A stretch of 7,018 nucleotides of DNA from Pseudomonadota bacterium (GCA_023387085.1 JAEWIL010000037.1:1-7018); one strand, 5' to 3'; positions 1-6,211 are shown, counted from the stretch's first letter. A program made the numbers and translations. The notes: generated by a model not told the origin, from the sequence alone.

Positions 1-75
1 TACCGGTCATTCGATCCAGATCGGCGGCGAACGGCGACTTTGGGGTGGGAAGCGGACGTTCCGCTCGCCCTCTTT

Positions 76-147
76 CGTCATCCCGGACTTGATCCGGGAT
101 CCATAGCAGCGCGGAAGTCATGGACCCGGATCAAGTCCGGGGTGACG
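76..147. repeat. Nested palindromic repeat (REP/BIME-like)
   Basis: Two arms, 76-104 and 120-147, are near-perfect reverse complements of each other over about 28 bases, with one T/C difference and a one-base indel. They are separated by about 15 bases. Each arm is itself a hairpin: CCCGGA (82-87), loop CTTGA, TCCGGG (93-98), and the equivalent CCCGGATCAAGTCCGGG at 125-141. This palindrome-of-palindromes arrangement is typical of dispersed REP/BIME-like intergenic repeats, and I recall similar GTCAT-flanked elements in sphingomonads. It could form a long cruciform or RNA hairpin. No transposase is nearby. Confidence 0.8.
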
Positions 148-158
148 AGGATAAATAT

Positions 159-290
159 CCTCCCTGTCGCGTAGCGATGGGGAGGGGGACCGCTCGCGAA
201 GCGAGTGGTGGAGGGGCCGCGACTTCACGCCACTAGCCCCTCCGTCAGCGCTTCGCGCTGCCACCTCCCCATGGCTTCGCCACAGGGAGG
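159..290. repeat. Long imperfect inverted repeat with internal hairpins
   Basis: The arms at about 159-216 and 236-290 begin and end with CCTCCCTG and CAGGGAGG and meet at GAGGGGC / GCCCCTC, spaced by about 19 bases. Each arm has two small internal hairpins with 3-nt loops. The left arm has TCGC-GTA-GCGA (167-177) and CTCGC-GAA-GCGAG (193-205). The right arm has CAGCGC-TTC-GCGCTG (246-260) and TGGC-TTC-GCCA (272-282). The stems pair in both arms although their sequences differ. The element lies 50 bp past the stop codon of the leftward diguanylate cyclase gene, so its transcript would fold into a large structure that could end transcription or protect the 3' end. There is no clear U tract, so I call it a repeat rather than a terminator. 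Confidence 0.8.
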
Positions 291-339
291 ATTCTATGTC
301 GTCGATCGGTCGCCAGCGGCCATAGCGCACCCGCCGCCT

Positions 340-2139
340 TCAAGCCGCCATACGCAGCCGGTTCCGTCCCTCGCGCTTGGCAAGGTAGAGCGCCTGATCC
401 GCGCGGTGAAGCAGCGCTTCGGCATCGGCCTCGCCGTCATAGACCGCCAGGCCGATGCTGACCGTGGCCGGCGGCAGCCCGTCCGCCGCATCTTCCTCCG
501 CCGCGATCGCCTTGCGCAGCCGTTCGGCGACCATCTCAGCCGCGCGGGCGCTCGACCGCTGCAAAATACATACGAATTCCTCGCCGCCGAAGCGGCCGAC
601 CATATCCTCGTCGCGCAGCGATGCCTTCGCGCGGCGCGCGACGCGGCGGATCACCTCGTCGCCGACGACATGGCCGTAATTGTCGTTGATCCGCTTGAAA
701 TGGTCGATGTCGAAGATCGCAACTGCCAGCGGCGCGCCATGCTCGCGTGCGCCGACCATCGCTTTTTCGAGAAAGGCCAGCGCGTGGCGGCGATTCGGCA
801 GCCCGGTCAGCATGTCGGTGTTCGCAACGCGCTCGGCCGCGCTGCGCGCCGCTTCCAGGATACGCGCATTCTCGACCGTCTCGGTTACATCCTGCACCGT
901 GCCGAAAATGCCGACGGCTTTGCCGCCCCGCCCCCGGTCTATCGAGCCGTGCGACTTCACATGCCGTATCTGGCCGTCGGCGCGGACGATCCGGCCTTGA
1001 TATTCGAACGGCTCGCCGGTGCGAATGGCATTTTCCAATATCTTTTGCACCGCGTCGCGATCTTCCGGCAGATATTGCCCGACGCTATAATCGACATCGA
1101 CCGCGGTCCCGGGTTCTAGCCCGTGGACGCGATAGGTCTGATCGGACCACTGGATCGACCAGCGCACCAGATCGACGCGCCAGTGGCCGACCAGCGCCGC
1201 CGCTTCGGCCTGCAAGAGCCAGCGGTTGCTCTGTTCCAGACGCCTCGCAAGGCGGCGCTGCATCACGATCAGCGCGGCAAGCGGCAAGGCTATGAACAGA
1301 AGCGTCAAAAGATAGAATTGCAGGAAAAAGACCTTCGCCTTCTGGCTGCCGTCGATCGCCGCGATCGGCCCGTACCCCTGCCCCGTCAGCCACGCCGCGA
1401 CGATGGCGACGACCAGCATTCCCGCGGCGGCGCCAAAGGGTCCGAGCCGGTACGATGCGGCGATAACCGCGACGAGGGGCAGAAAGGTCAGCGGGAATTG
1501 CGATTGCGAAAAGGATATCGTCGTCAATATCGCCGCCAGCCCCAGCAGCGCGGTTGCCTCGATCCACATGGCGCGCGAAATATTGGCGAACGCCTTCGTG
1601 TCGAACAGCCTCGCCAGCATCACGATCGGCGGCGTGACGATCAGCATCCCCAGCGCGACCGTGGTCAGCCACGACAGAAAGAAATCGACAGCCCGCCCAT
1701 GAAGGGCTCCGCTGACCAGCGCCGTTACGACCGAAGCGCTCAGTGCGCTCGCCGAAAGGGTGGCAATACAGAAGTTGGCGACCGCGCGCGGGTCCATGAA
1801 GGACAGCTCGCCGGATATGCGGCGCCGGATCAGCCAGAGCGCGACGAACGCTTCGACCACGTTGGAAAAGGTGAATGCGGCCGCCATCAGCGCCGCAGCG
1901 CCGCTGAGCACATTGGCGGAAAAACTTGCGAACGCCATGCCGGCAAAGGACGCGCCCCGCGCGCGCGCCGGCATCAGCAACAGCATCGCGAGGAAAAAGC
2001 CGCTGGGCGGCCAGATGGCGGCGATATTGTCGGCGCCCTTGGTCGCATGGAGCGACAGGCTGGCGAGCAGGAAATAGCCGAACGCCGTCAACAGCGACCA
2101 GAAAGCCGCCTCGACCCCGGAGGAGAGCGAGTGCCTCAT
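340..2139 (-). CDS. MASE1-PAS-GGDEF membrane diguanylate cyclase
   Basis: A 599-residue membrane-bound enzyme expected to make the second messenger c-di-GMP from two GTP. Residues 1 to about 295 form a multi-helix MASE1-type sensory membrane domain, with the hallmark IWPPSGF at 42-48. A positively charged exit (MQRRLARR) ends the last helix at 293-300. A PAS domain of the PAS_3 type spans about 310-422. A short helical linker (about 422-440) leads into a GGDEF domain at about 440-595. The active site is intact: GGEEF at 518-522, the DID metal-binding loop at 477-479, and FKRINDNYGH after it. The inhibitory I-site RxxD is present at R509-D512, so product inhibition is likely. No EAL domain is present. 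An in-frame TAA lies just upstream of the ATG, with GAGG at 2143-2146 only 3 nt before it. The gene follows the TetR gene in the same direction after 101 bp. The input signal is unknown. Confidence 0.95.
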   Translation of the reverse strand: MRHSLSSGVEAAFWSLLTAFGYFLLASLSLHATKGADNIAAIWPPSGFFLAMLLLMPARARGASFAGMAFASFSANVLSGAAALMAAAFTFSNVVEAFVALWLIRRRISGELSFMDPRAVANFCIATLSASALSASVVTALVSGALHGRAVDFFLSWLTTVALGMLIVTPPIVMLARLFDTKAFANISRAMWIEATALLGLAAILTTISFSQSQFPLTFLPLVAVIAASYRLGPFGAAAGMLVVAIVAAWLTGQGYGPIAAIDGSQKAKVFFLQFYLLTLLFIALPLAALIVMQRRLARRLEQSNRWLLQAEAAALVGHWRVDLVRWSIQWSDQTYRVHGLEPGTAVDVDYSVGQYLPEDRDAVQKILENAIRTGEPFEYQGRIVRADGQIRHVKSHGSIDRGRGGKAVGIFGTVQDVTETVENARILEAARSAAERVANTDMLTGLPNRRHALAFLEKAMVGAREHGAPLAVAIFDIDHFKRINDNYGHVVGDEVIRRVARRAKASLRDEDMVGRFGGEEFVCILQRSSARAAEMVAERLRKAIAAEEDAADGLPPATVSIGLAVYDGEADAEALLHRADQALYLAKREGRNRLRMAA

Positions 2140-2198
2140 CCGCCTCGTTTAGTCTGAAAGTGGGAAATAAACCGCTAACATCGCCAAGGACTATCCGC

Positions 2199-2213
2199 AT
2201 TTTGTCGCAAAAT
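2199..2213. promoter_or_regulatory. 15-bp palindrome upstream of the cyclase gene
   Basis: ATTTTG-TCG-CAAAAT is a perfect inverted repeat with 6-bp arms, in an AT-rich island within otherwise GC-rich DNA, about 60 bp upstream of the diguanylate cyclase start and 28 bp past the TetR stop. It could be an operator for the cyclase gene. There is no T run directly after it that would make it a terminator, and no convincing -35/-10 pair was found beside it. The function is inferred from position only. Confidence 0.3.
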
Positions 2214-2240
2214 CATATAGTTTTCGCGCGCGGACTTGGG

Positions 2241-2849
2241 TCAGTCGACTCCGCCAAAGGTCATGCCGACCACCTGCTCGACCAGCGCCTCGTCCCACGC
2301 GATGCGGCGATCGATCACGAGCATCGCCAAGCCGTGGACAAGCGACCAGGCATGGAGCGCGGCGGCGTCGGGATCGTCGAGATAGGGCATTGTTTGCGCG
2401 ATCCCGGCACGCAGCAAGCTATAGGCCACCTCGCCGCCGTCGCCGCCCCCCTCGCTGCGGTCAGGCATCTTGCGCGTAAAGCTCAGCCGGAAGACCGCCG
2501 GCTCGTCATAAGCAAAGCGGACATAGGCGATTCCGACCGCAAGGAAGCCTGCGCGGCCGCCACCTGCCTTCAGCCATGCCTGCGACTGAAGCGCGCCGAG
2601 CCGCCGCAACCCCTCGTCGGCGAGGGCGTCGAGCAGCGCCTCCTTGTCGGGGAAATGGCGGTACAGCGCGGTCGCGCTGACCCCGACGTCGCGCGCGAGC
2701 GCGCGCAGGCCAAGGTCGCTCCCGTCTCCCTCGCGCAACCGCTTCAGCCCCGCCGCCATAACCGCGGCGCGCAGATCGCCATGGTGGTAGGAATTGGCTC
2801 CCGCGGCCGGCGCATTTTCCATGTTGACACTGTTATCTTGTTCAGTCAT
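2241..2849 (-). CDS. TetR/AcrR-family regulator, WHG-type C-terminal domain
   Basis: A 202-residue DNA-binding repressor of the TetR family, the usual length. The N-terminal helix-turn-helix lies at about residues 27-70, with the recognition region LALARDVGVSATALYRHF-like at 48-66 (LRALARDVGVSATALYRHFP in this protein). The ligand-binding half carries the W-x-x-x-H-G signature (W168, H172, G173) of the WHG subgroup. The first ATG has no Shine-Dalgarno sequence. A TTGCGT / TACAGT promoter would start transcription at or next to that ATG, suggesting a leaderless mRNA. A second in-frame ATG (residue 10, at 2820-2822) also lacks a ribosome binding site, and residues 1-9 add nothing to the fold, so the start is not certain. 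The gene is divergent from the carotenoid oxygenase, and a palindrome in the shared promoter suggests control of itself and of that enzyme. The inducer is unknown. Confidence 0.92.
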   Translation of the reverse strand: MTEQDNSVNMENAPAAGANSYHHGDLRAAVMAAGLKRLREGDGSDLGLRALARDVGVSATALYRHFPDKEALLDALADEGLRRLGALQSQAWLKAGGGRAGFLAVGIAYVRFAYDEPAVFRLSFTRKMPDRSEGGGDGGEVAYSLLRAGIAQTMPYLDDPDAAALHAWSLVHGLAMLVIDRRIAWDEALVEQVVGMTFGGVD

Positions 2850-2852
2850 GTT
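2821..2852 (+). promoter_or_regulatory. Candidate promoter for the carotenoid oxygenase gene
   Basis: A perfect -35 hexamer TTGACA (2824-2829) is followed after 17 bp by CATGTT (2847-2852), a poor -10 match that overlaps the 17-bp palindrome. The -35 hexamer lies inside the second copy of the motif: ATGTTGACACTGT at 2821-2833 differs from ATGTTTGCACTGT at 2848-2860 by two bases, 27 bp apart. The predicted leader to the oxygenase ATG would be about 75 nt. The region from -35 upstream is also inside the 5' end of the regulator gene. Confidence 0.4.
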
Positions 2853-2865
2853 TGCACTGTAAACA
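2849..2865. promoter_or_regulatory. Probable TetR operator
   Basis: TGTTTGCACTGTAAACA is a 17-bp palindrome with 7 of 8 base pairs symmetric around the central base. This is the size and style of operators bound by TetR-family dimers. It overlaps the regulator's own start codon and its proposed -10 box on the minus strand, and lies where the -10 box of the divergent oxygenase promoter would be. Binding would block both promoters, the standard TetR arrangement. A related, more degenerate copy begins at 2821. Confidence 0.7.
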
Positions 2866-2884
2866 TTTCGAGTCGCCCACGCAA
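2856..2884 (-). promoter_or_regulatory. Candidate promoter for the TetR gene (leaderless)
   Basis: Read on the minus strand, TTGCGT (2879-2884) and TACAGT (2856-2861) are spaced by exactly 17 bp. The first ATG follows the -10 box by 6 nt, so transcription would start at or within a base of the start codon. This fits the absence of a ribosome binding site. The boxes are moderate matches, and the inference depends mainly on spacing and on the overlapping palindrome. Confidence 0.45.
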
Positions 2885-2932
2885 CCCCACGCTGCGCGGC
2901 ACCTTCGCAAACTTCCGAACCAGGAGCATATC

Positions 2933-4372
2933 ATGGCGAGCAATGTCGAGAAGCTGATCCGCGGCGCCGTGACGAAAGGCATCGTCAAGGTCGCCGATTT
3001 CAACCGCAAACGCCTCCCCCGCCCCACCGACGCGCACCCCTTCCTTACCGGCATCCACAAGCCGATGACCGAGGAATTCACGCTGGAGGCGCTGAAGGTC
3101 GACGGGGAAATCCCGGCCAGTCTCAAAGGTCGCTATCTTCGCAACGGTCCCAACCCGGCCGCGCAGCCCGACCCGGCCAGCTATCACTGGTTCACCGGCG
3201 CGGGCATGGTCCACGGCATCCGCATCGAAGGCGGCAAGGCCGACTGGTACCGCAACCGCTGGGTCCGCGGGACCGAAGCCTGCGCCGTGCTCGGCGAAGA
3301 GGTCCCTCCGGGCCCGCGCGAAAGCAGCGACGCCCCGAACACCAACGTCGTCGGCATCGCCGGCCGGACTTTCGCGATCGTCGAGGCCGGCGGCAAGCCG
3401 GTCGAGCTCGGCTATGAGCTCGACACCATCGCGCACAACCCCTTCGACGGCACGCTCACCGGCAGCTATACCGCGCATCCGCACGCGGACCCCGCAACCG
3501 GCGAACTGCATGCGATCACCTACAAGGGCGACGAGCCGAACAAGGTCTGGCACGTCGTTCTCGACAAGGATGCCCATGTGATCCGCGAGGAAGCGGTCGC
3601 CGTCAGCGACGGCCCGTCGATCCACGATTGCGCGATCACCGAAAATTACGTCCTCGTCTTCGACCTGCCCGTCACCTTCTCGATGAAGATGCTGCTCGGC
3701 GGCTACCGCTTCCCTTATGCGTGGAACGACGCCCACCCGGCACGTGTCGGCCTCCTCCCCAGGAAAGGCCGCGGTGACGAGATCGTCTGGGTGCCGGTCG
3801 AGCCCTGCTATGTCTTCCACCCCGCCAACGCGCACGAGACCGCCGACGGCAAGGTGATCGTCGATGTCGTCGCGCACGAAACGATGTTCGCCAACTCGAA
3901 GCGCGGCCCCGACAGTGAGAAATCGCGCATGGAGCGCTGGACGATCGATCCGGCGGCCGGAACGACAATGCGTGCCGTGATCCATGACCACGCGCAGGAA
4001 TTCCCGCGTTACGACGAGCGGCTGACCTCCCGGCCCTATCGCTATATCTACAGTGTCGCGATCCCTCACGGCGCCAATGCCGAATGGCAGCTCGCCGAAA
4101 CGCGGCTGTTCCGTCACGACCTGGAAAAAGGCACGACCGACGCCCATGACTTCGGTCCCGGCTGCCACCCCGGCGAATTCGTCTTCGTCCCGCGCGGCGA
4201 CGCGGGCGTCGAGGATGACGGCTGGCTGATCGGGCTGGTCGTCGATATGAATGACGAGACCACCGACCTCGTCATCCTGAACGCCGATGACTTTACCGGG
4301 TCACCGCAAGCTGTCGTTCACCTGCCCCATCGTGTTCCGCCGGGATTCCATGGGAACTGGGTCGCGGATTGA
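2933..4372 (+). CDS. Carotenoid cleavage oxygenase (RPE65/CCD family)
   Basis: A 479-residue non-heme Fe(II) enzyme of the family that splits C=C bonds of carotenoids, apocarotenoids or stilbenes with O2 to give aldehydes or ketones. It is predicted to be soluble or peripheral, with no signal peptide. The seven-bladed-propeller landmarks are in order: GRYLRNGPNP (67-76), the WFTGAGMVHG segment (86-95), and four iron-ligand histidines H182 (AHP), H231 (SIHD), H296 (FHPANAHE) and H473 (PPGFHG). Their spacing closely follows Synechocystis ACO. Second-shell glutamates are plausible at E151, E356 (EFPR) and E415 (GEFVFVPR). The start was chosen at 2933 because AGGAG (2922-2926) sits 6 nt before it; the longer frame from 2852 would begin inside the operator. 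There is no lysine between residues 103 and 154, where lignostilbene dioxygenases place a substrate-binding Lys, so an apocarotenoid-type substrate seems likelier. Its 3' end overlaps the convergent nucleotidyltransferase gene. Confidence 0.95.
   Translation: MASNVEKLIRGAVTKGIVKVADFNRKRLPRPTDAHPFLTGIHKPMTEEFTLEALKVDGEIPASLKGRYLRNGPNPAAQPDPASYHWFTGAGMVHGIRIEGGKADWYRNRWVRGTEACAVLGEEVPPGPRESSDAPNTNVVGIAGRTFAIVEAGGKPVELGYELDTIAHNPFDGTLTGSYTAHPHADPATGELHAITYKGDEPNKVWHVVLDKDAHVIREEAVAVSDGPSIHDCAITENYVLVFDLPVTFSMKMLLGGYRFPYAWNDAHPARVGLLPRKGRGDEIVWVPVEPCYVFHPANAHETADGKVIVDVVAHETMFANSKRGPDSEKSRMERWTIDPAAGTTMRAVIHDHAQEFPRYDERLTSRPYRYIYSVAIPHGANAEWQLAETRLFRHDLEKGTTDAHDFGPGCHPGEFVFVPRGDAGVEDDGWLIGLVVDMNDETTDLVILNADDFTGSPQAVVHLPHRVPPGFHGNWVAD
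4293..4372. other. Tail-to-tail coding overlap of 80 bp
   Basis: The carotenoid oxygenase (stop TGA at 4370-4372, +) and the nucleotidyltransferase (stop TAA at 4293-4295, -) share their last 80 bp. On the oxygenase side this segment encodes the fourth iron ligand H473 and is therefore constrained. On the other side it encodes the terminal tail after SLRVTEALMK, which is probably dispensable. There is no room for a terminator between the genes, so each mRNA may be antisense to the other's 3' end. Confidence 0.85.
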
Positions 4373-5153
4373 CCCTCTCGGGGCGCTTCATCAGCGCCTC
4401 GGTCACGCGCAGCGAGCGTTCGTTGTCGACATCGATCGCCGTCGCCCCGTTGCTCACCAGCAGCGGGGCGATGTCGACTTTCAGATGGCGCGAAATGCGC
4501 CGAAAGATGTGGTGGATCGGGCCGAGCCCGAAACGGAAGCGCAGCAGGTTGATGAGTCCGAACGCCTGCATCACGCGGATCGGTTTCTTGACGAACTGCC
4601 CGCCACCACGAAAAGCCTCGGCCGCCTTGAGCGCAGCGCGATCGCCGATCCAGTAGGCATTGCAGTTCGACACCGCGACATCCGAAAACTCATAGAAGCG
4701 CCGCTGCCCCTCGGGATGCACCGCAAGCACATCCTCGCGCCGCGCAAGCGCGACCCCGGCACCAGCGCCGAGACGCGCCGCCTCGGCGCCGATCTCGGCA
4801 ATCGTTTCGGGGGTGAGCAAGCAATTGTCGGCGGTCGTGATGAACAGCGGGAAATCGGCCGTCTCGGCGATGGCCAGCACCGAGTCCGCGAGGTTGTCGG
4901 CGGCGGACACGACCGCAAGCCGCTCGCCGAGCCGCTCCACCACCGGATCGACCAGATCGTCGAGCAACGAGTCGTGGTGCGTCGAAACAAAGATGCGCTG
5001 CGCCGGCGTCGCCGCCGCGCTTCCCAGCACATGCGCGATCATCGGCCGTCCGGAAACAGGGACAAGGCATTTGTCGCCAACCCCATGTGCCTCGGCAAGG
5101 GCGTCGACCGCACCGGGACGGCGGCCCGCGAGGATCAGGATCGAGCCGCTCAT
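4293..5153 (-). CDS. MobA-like NTP transferase (nucleotidyltransferase) protein
   Basis: A 286-residue protein with a GT-A/Rossmann-like nucleotidyltransferase fold, which joins a nucleotide monophosphate to a phosphorylated or acceptor substrate. The N-terminal nucleotide loop is ILILAGRRPG (5-14) rather than the classic LAGGxSxRMG. It is followed by the KCLVPVSGRPM segment (K28-M38). The likely metal-binding Asp is D109 in TTADNCLLTPE, and IDVDN (240-244) is the typical late motif. Residues 205-225 are basic and hydrophobic, possibly membrane-associated. The start is the ATG at 5151-5153, which overlaps the upstream ATP-grasp stop as ATGA, so translation is probably coupled. An upstream extension of the frame would merely run inside that gene. 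The last about 26 residues overlap the carotenoid oxygenase gene tail to tail and look like a non-domain extension. The exact substrate is unknown; nothing here supports molybdopterin specifically. Confidence 0.88.
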   Translation of the reverse strand: MSGSILILAGRRPGAVDALAEAHGVGDKCLVPVSGRPMIAHVLGSAAATPAQRIFVSTHHDSLLDDLVDPVVERLGERLAVVSAADNLADSVLAIAETADFPLFITTADNCLLTPETIAEIGAEAARLGAGAGVALARREDVLAVHPEGQRRFYEFSDVAVSNCNAYWIGDRAALKAAEAFRGGGQFVKKPIRVMQAFGLINLLRFRFGLGPIHHIFRRISRHLKVDIAPLLVSNGATAIDVDNERSLRVTEALMKRPERVNPRPSSHGIPAEHDGAGERQLAVTR

Positions 5154-6178
5154 GCCGCGTCTCGCTCGCTGGCCACACCGATCTGGCGGATCATGCTTTC
5201 CGCCACGATCGTCTCGATCAGGTCGGCCTGCGTGAAGCCCGCTGCGATCGCGGCGCGGCCGAACACTTTCCCGGACCACAGGTTACAGTTGAGATTGACC
5301 TCGAGCAGCCGGACCTCGCCCGTCACGAAATCGATGCGGAATTCGAAGCGGCCATAGTCGAATGGACGAAAAACCTCCGCCATCCGCCGGGTATAGTCCA
5401 CGATCTGCTCGGCCAGCATACCGGCGTCGAACAGCTTGAGGCTGTATTTGGCGCTCCGGTCTACCAGGTCGCGCTTCTCCTGATAGGTACGAAGATGGGT
5501 CGGGTCGGCCTGTTCGAAGATCATCATCGGCAGCATCGCCGGTTCGCCCCCGATCGTGATCACCGGCACTTCGACGTCGCTGCCGTCGAGGAAGGGTTCG
5601 ACGATCGCATCGTGATCGAGCGCATGAATCTCGGCGATCGCCTGCGCCAGTTCGATCCGGTCGTGCGCGTCGCGAATGCCCCACGAGGCCGAACTATTGT
5701 TCGGCTTGATCACCCAGCGCCGCGCCGGGGGACAGCGCGTCACATCGGTCGGCGCGCCACGACGAAAGAGCGCCCAAGGCGCCGTCGGTACGCCGCGCGC
5801 CGCAGCCTCGAGCTTGGTGAGATGCTTGTCGTCGGACAGCCCGCGCACGATCGGCGAGGCGCCCACATAGGGAAGGCCGAGCCGATTGCAGAGCAAGGGC
5901 AGCAGCATCTCGCTGTTATAGAAGCCACCGCGGTTAAGGAGGGGAAAGACGAAATCGGCATCGGGGCGCGTGAACAGCGCGGCATAGTCATTCTCGACCG
6001 CCAGCGGGATGTCCAGCCCTTCGAGTATCTCGCGCGTCTCGCGATGATAGAGCGCGTGATTGCCGTCGTCCGGGTGCAGCCCGCCGGTCCAGCGGGCATG
6101 CTTGGCGATGAAGAGGAGCCGCTGCGTATCGCGCAAGCGATCGGGCAGCCGCGTCGGTTCGAGATGGGTCATTCGCAT
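5150..6178 (-). CDS. ATP-grasp ligase related to D-alanine-D-alanine ligase
   Basis: A 342-residue cytoplasmic ATP-grasp enzyme, expected to join a carboxylate to an amine or similar nucleophile through an acyl phosphate. The order matches Ddl. A substrate-loop region FPLLNRGGFYNSE (78-90) and GLPYVG (101-106) come first. Then SDDKHLTK (115-122) with K118, and VIKPNNSSASWGI (156-168) with ATP-binding K158. VEPFLDGSDVEV (193-204) follows, and last RID (R281, D283) and LEVNLN (292-297), with E293 and N295 as metal ligands. The N-terminal Ddl signature with the catalytic Glu (GxSaERexS) is not recognisable, nor is the FPxLHGxxGEDG loop. A role in ordinary peptidoglycan synthesis is therefore doubtful, although the ATP site looks functional. 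Two ATGs lie two codons apart (6176-6178 and 6170-6172); neither has a strong ribosome binding site, so the start may be two residues shorter. The stop overlaps the nucleotidyltransferase start. Confidence 0.9.
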   Translation of the reverse strand: MRMTHLEPTRLPDRLRDTQRLLFIAKHARWTGGLHPDDGNHALYHRETREILEGLDIPLAVENDYAALFTRPDADFVFPLLNRGGFYNSEMLLPLLCNRLGLPYVGASPIVRGLSDDKHLTKLEAAARGVPTAPWALFRRGAPTDVTRCPPARRWVIKPNNSSASWGIRDAHDRIELAQAIAEIHALDHDAIVEPFLDGSDVEVPVITIGGEPAMLPMMIFEQADPTHLRTYQEKRDLVDRSAKYSLKLFDAGMLAEQIVDYTRRMAEVFRPFDYGRFEFRIDFVTGEVRLLEVNLNCNLWSGKVFGRAAIAAGFTQADLIETIVAESMIRQIGVASERDAA

Positions 6179-6211
6179 GACCGTCTTTCACCACGCCGAG
6201 GTTGCAGCGCG

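Larger units (their letters stand above)
1..339. other. Gene-free left end (repeat-filled intergenic region)
   Basis: No reading frame here looks like a protein gene. The short frames that exist are translations of the palindromic repeats and have low-complexity Arg/Ser/Pro composition. Positions 1-75 contain one small perfect hairpin (AGCGGA at 51-56, TCCGCT at 60-65, 3-nt loop) without a following T run, so it is not a convincing terminator. I suspect from memory that this stretch is also a dispersed repeat, but cannot show it. Positions 76-147 and 159-290 are two separate composite inverted repeats, described in their own entries. Positions 291-339 hold nothing I recognise. The segment lies downstream of the diguanylate cyclase stop codon. 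Confidence 0.7.

Noticed and set aside
51..75. Rho-independent terminator at the hairpin AGCGGA-CGT-TCCGCT
   Set aside because: The stem is short and no T run follows on either strand.
76..290. CRISPR array
   Set aside because: The repeats are inverted, unequal and of two unrelated types, with no regular spacers.
118..330. Short minus-strand frame of 70 codons in the repeat region
   Set aside because: It is a translation of the inverted repeats, low-complexity, without homologous features.
1123..2157. Plus-strand open frame of 344 codons opposite the diguanylate cyclase
   Set aside because: The product is Arg/Gln-rich and low in complexity, and is the antisense of hydrophobic membrane helices.
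2852..2932. 27-residue N-terminal extension of the carotenoid oxygenase
   Set aside because: It would start inside the operator/promoter without a ribosome binding site, whereas AGGAG stands 6 nt before the ATG at 2933.
2846..4168. Minus-strand open frame of 440 codons opposite the carotenoid oxygenase
   Set aside because: It mirrors the oxygenase gene, whose family motifs and histidine ligands are unmistakable. The antisense product is Val/Arg/Gly/Asp-rich without motifs, as expected from GC-rich shadowing.
5154..5279. 42-residue N-terminal extension of the nucleotidyltransferase
   Set aside because: It lies entirely within the ATP-grasp coding region and is Arg/Asp-rich. The nucleotide-binding loop begins right after the internal ATG that overlaps the upstream stop.
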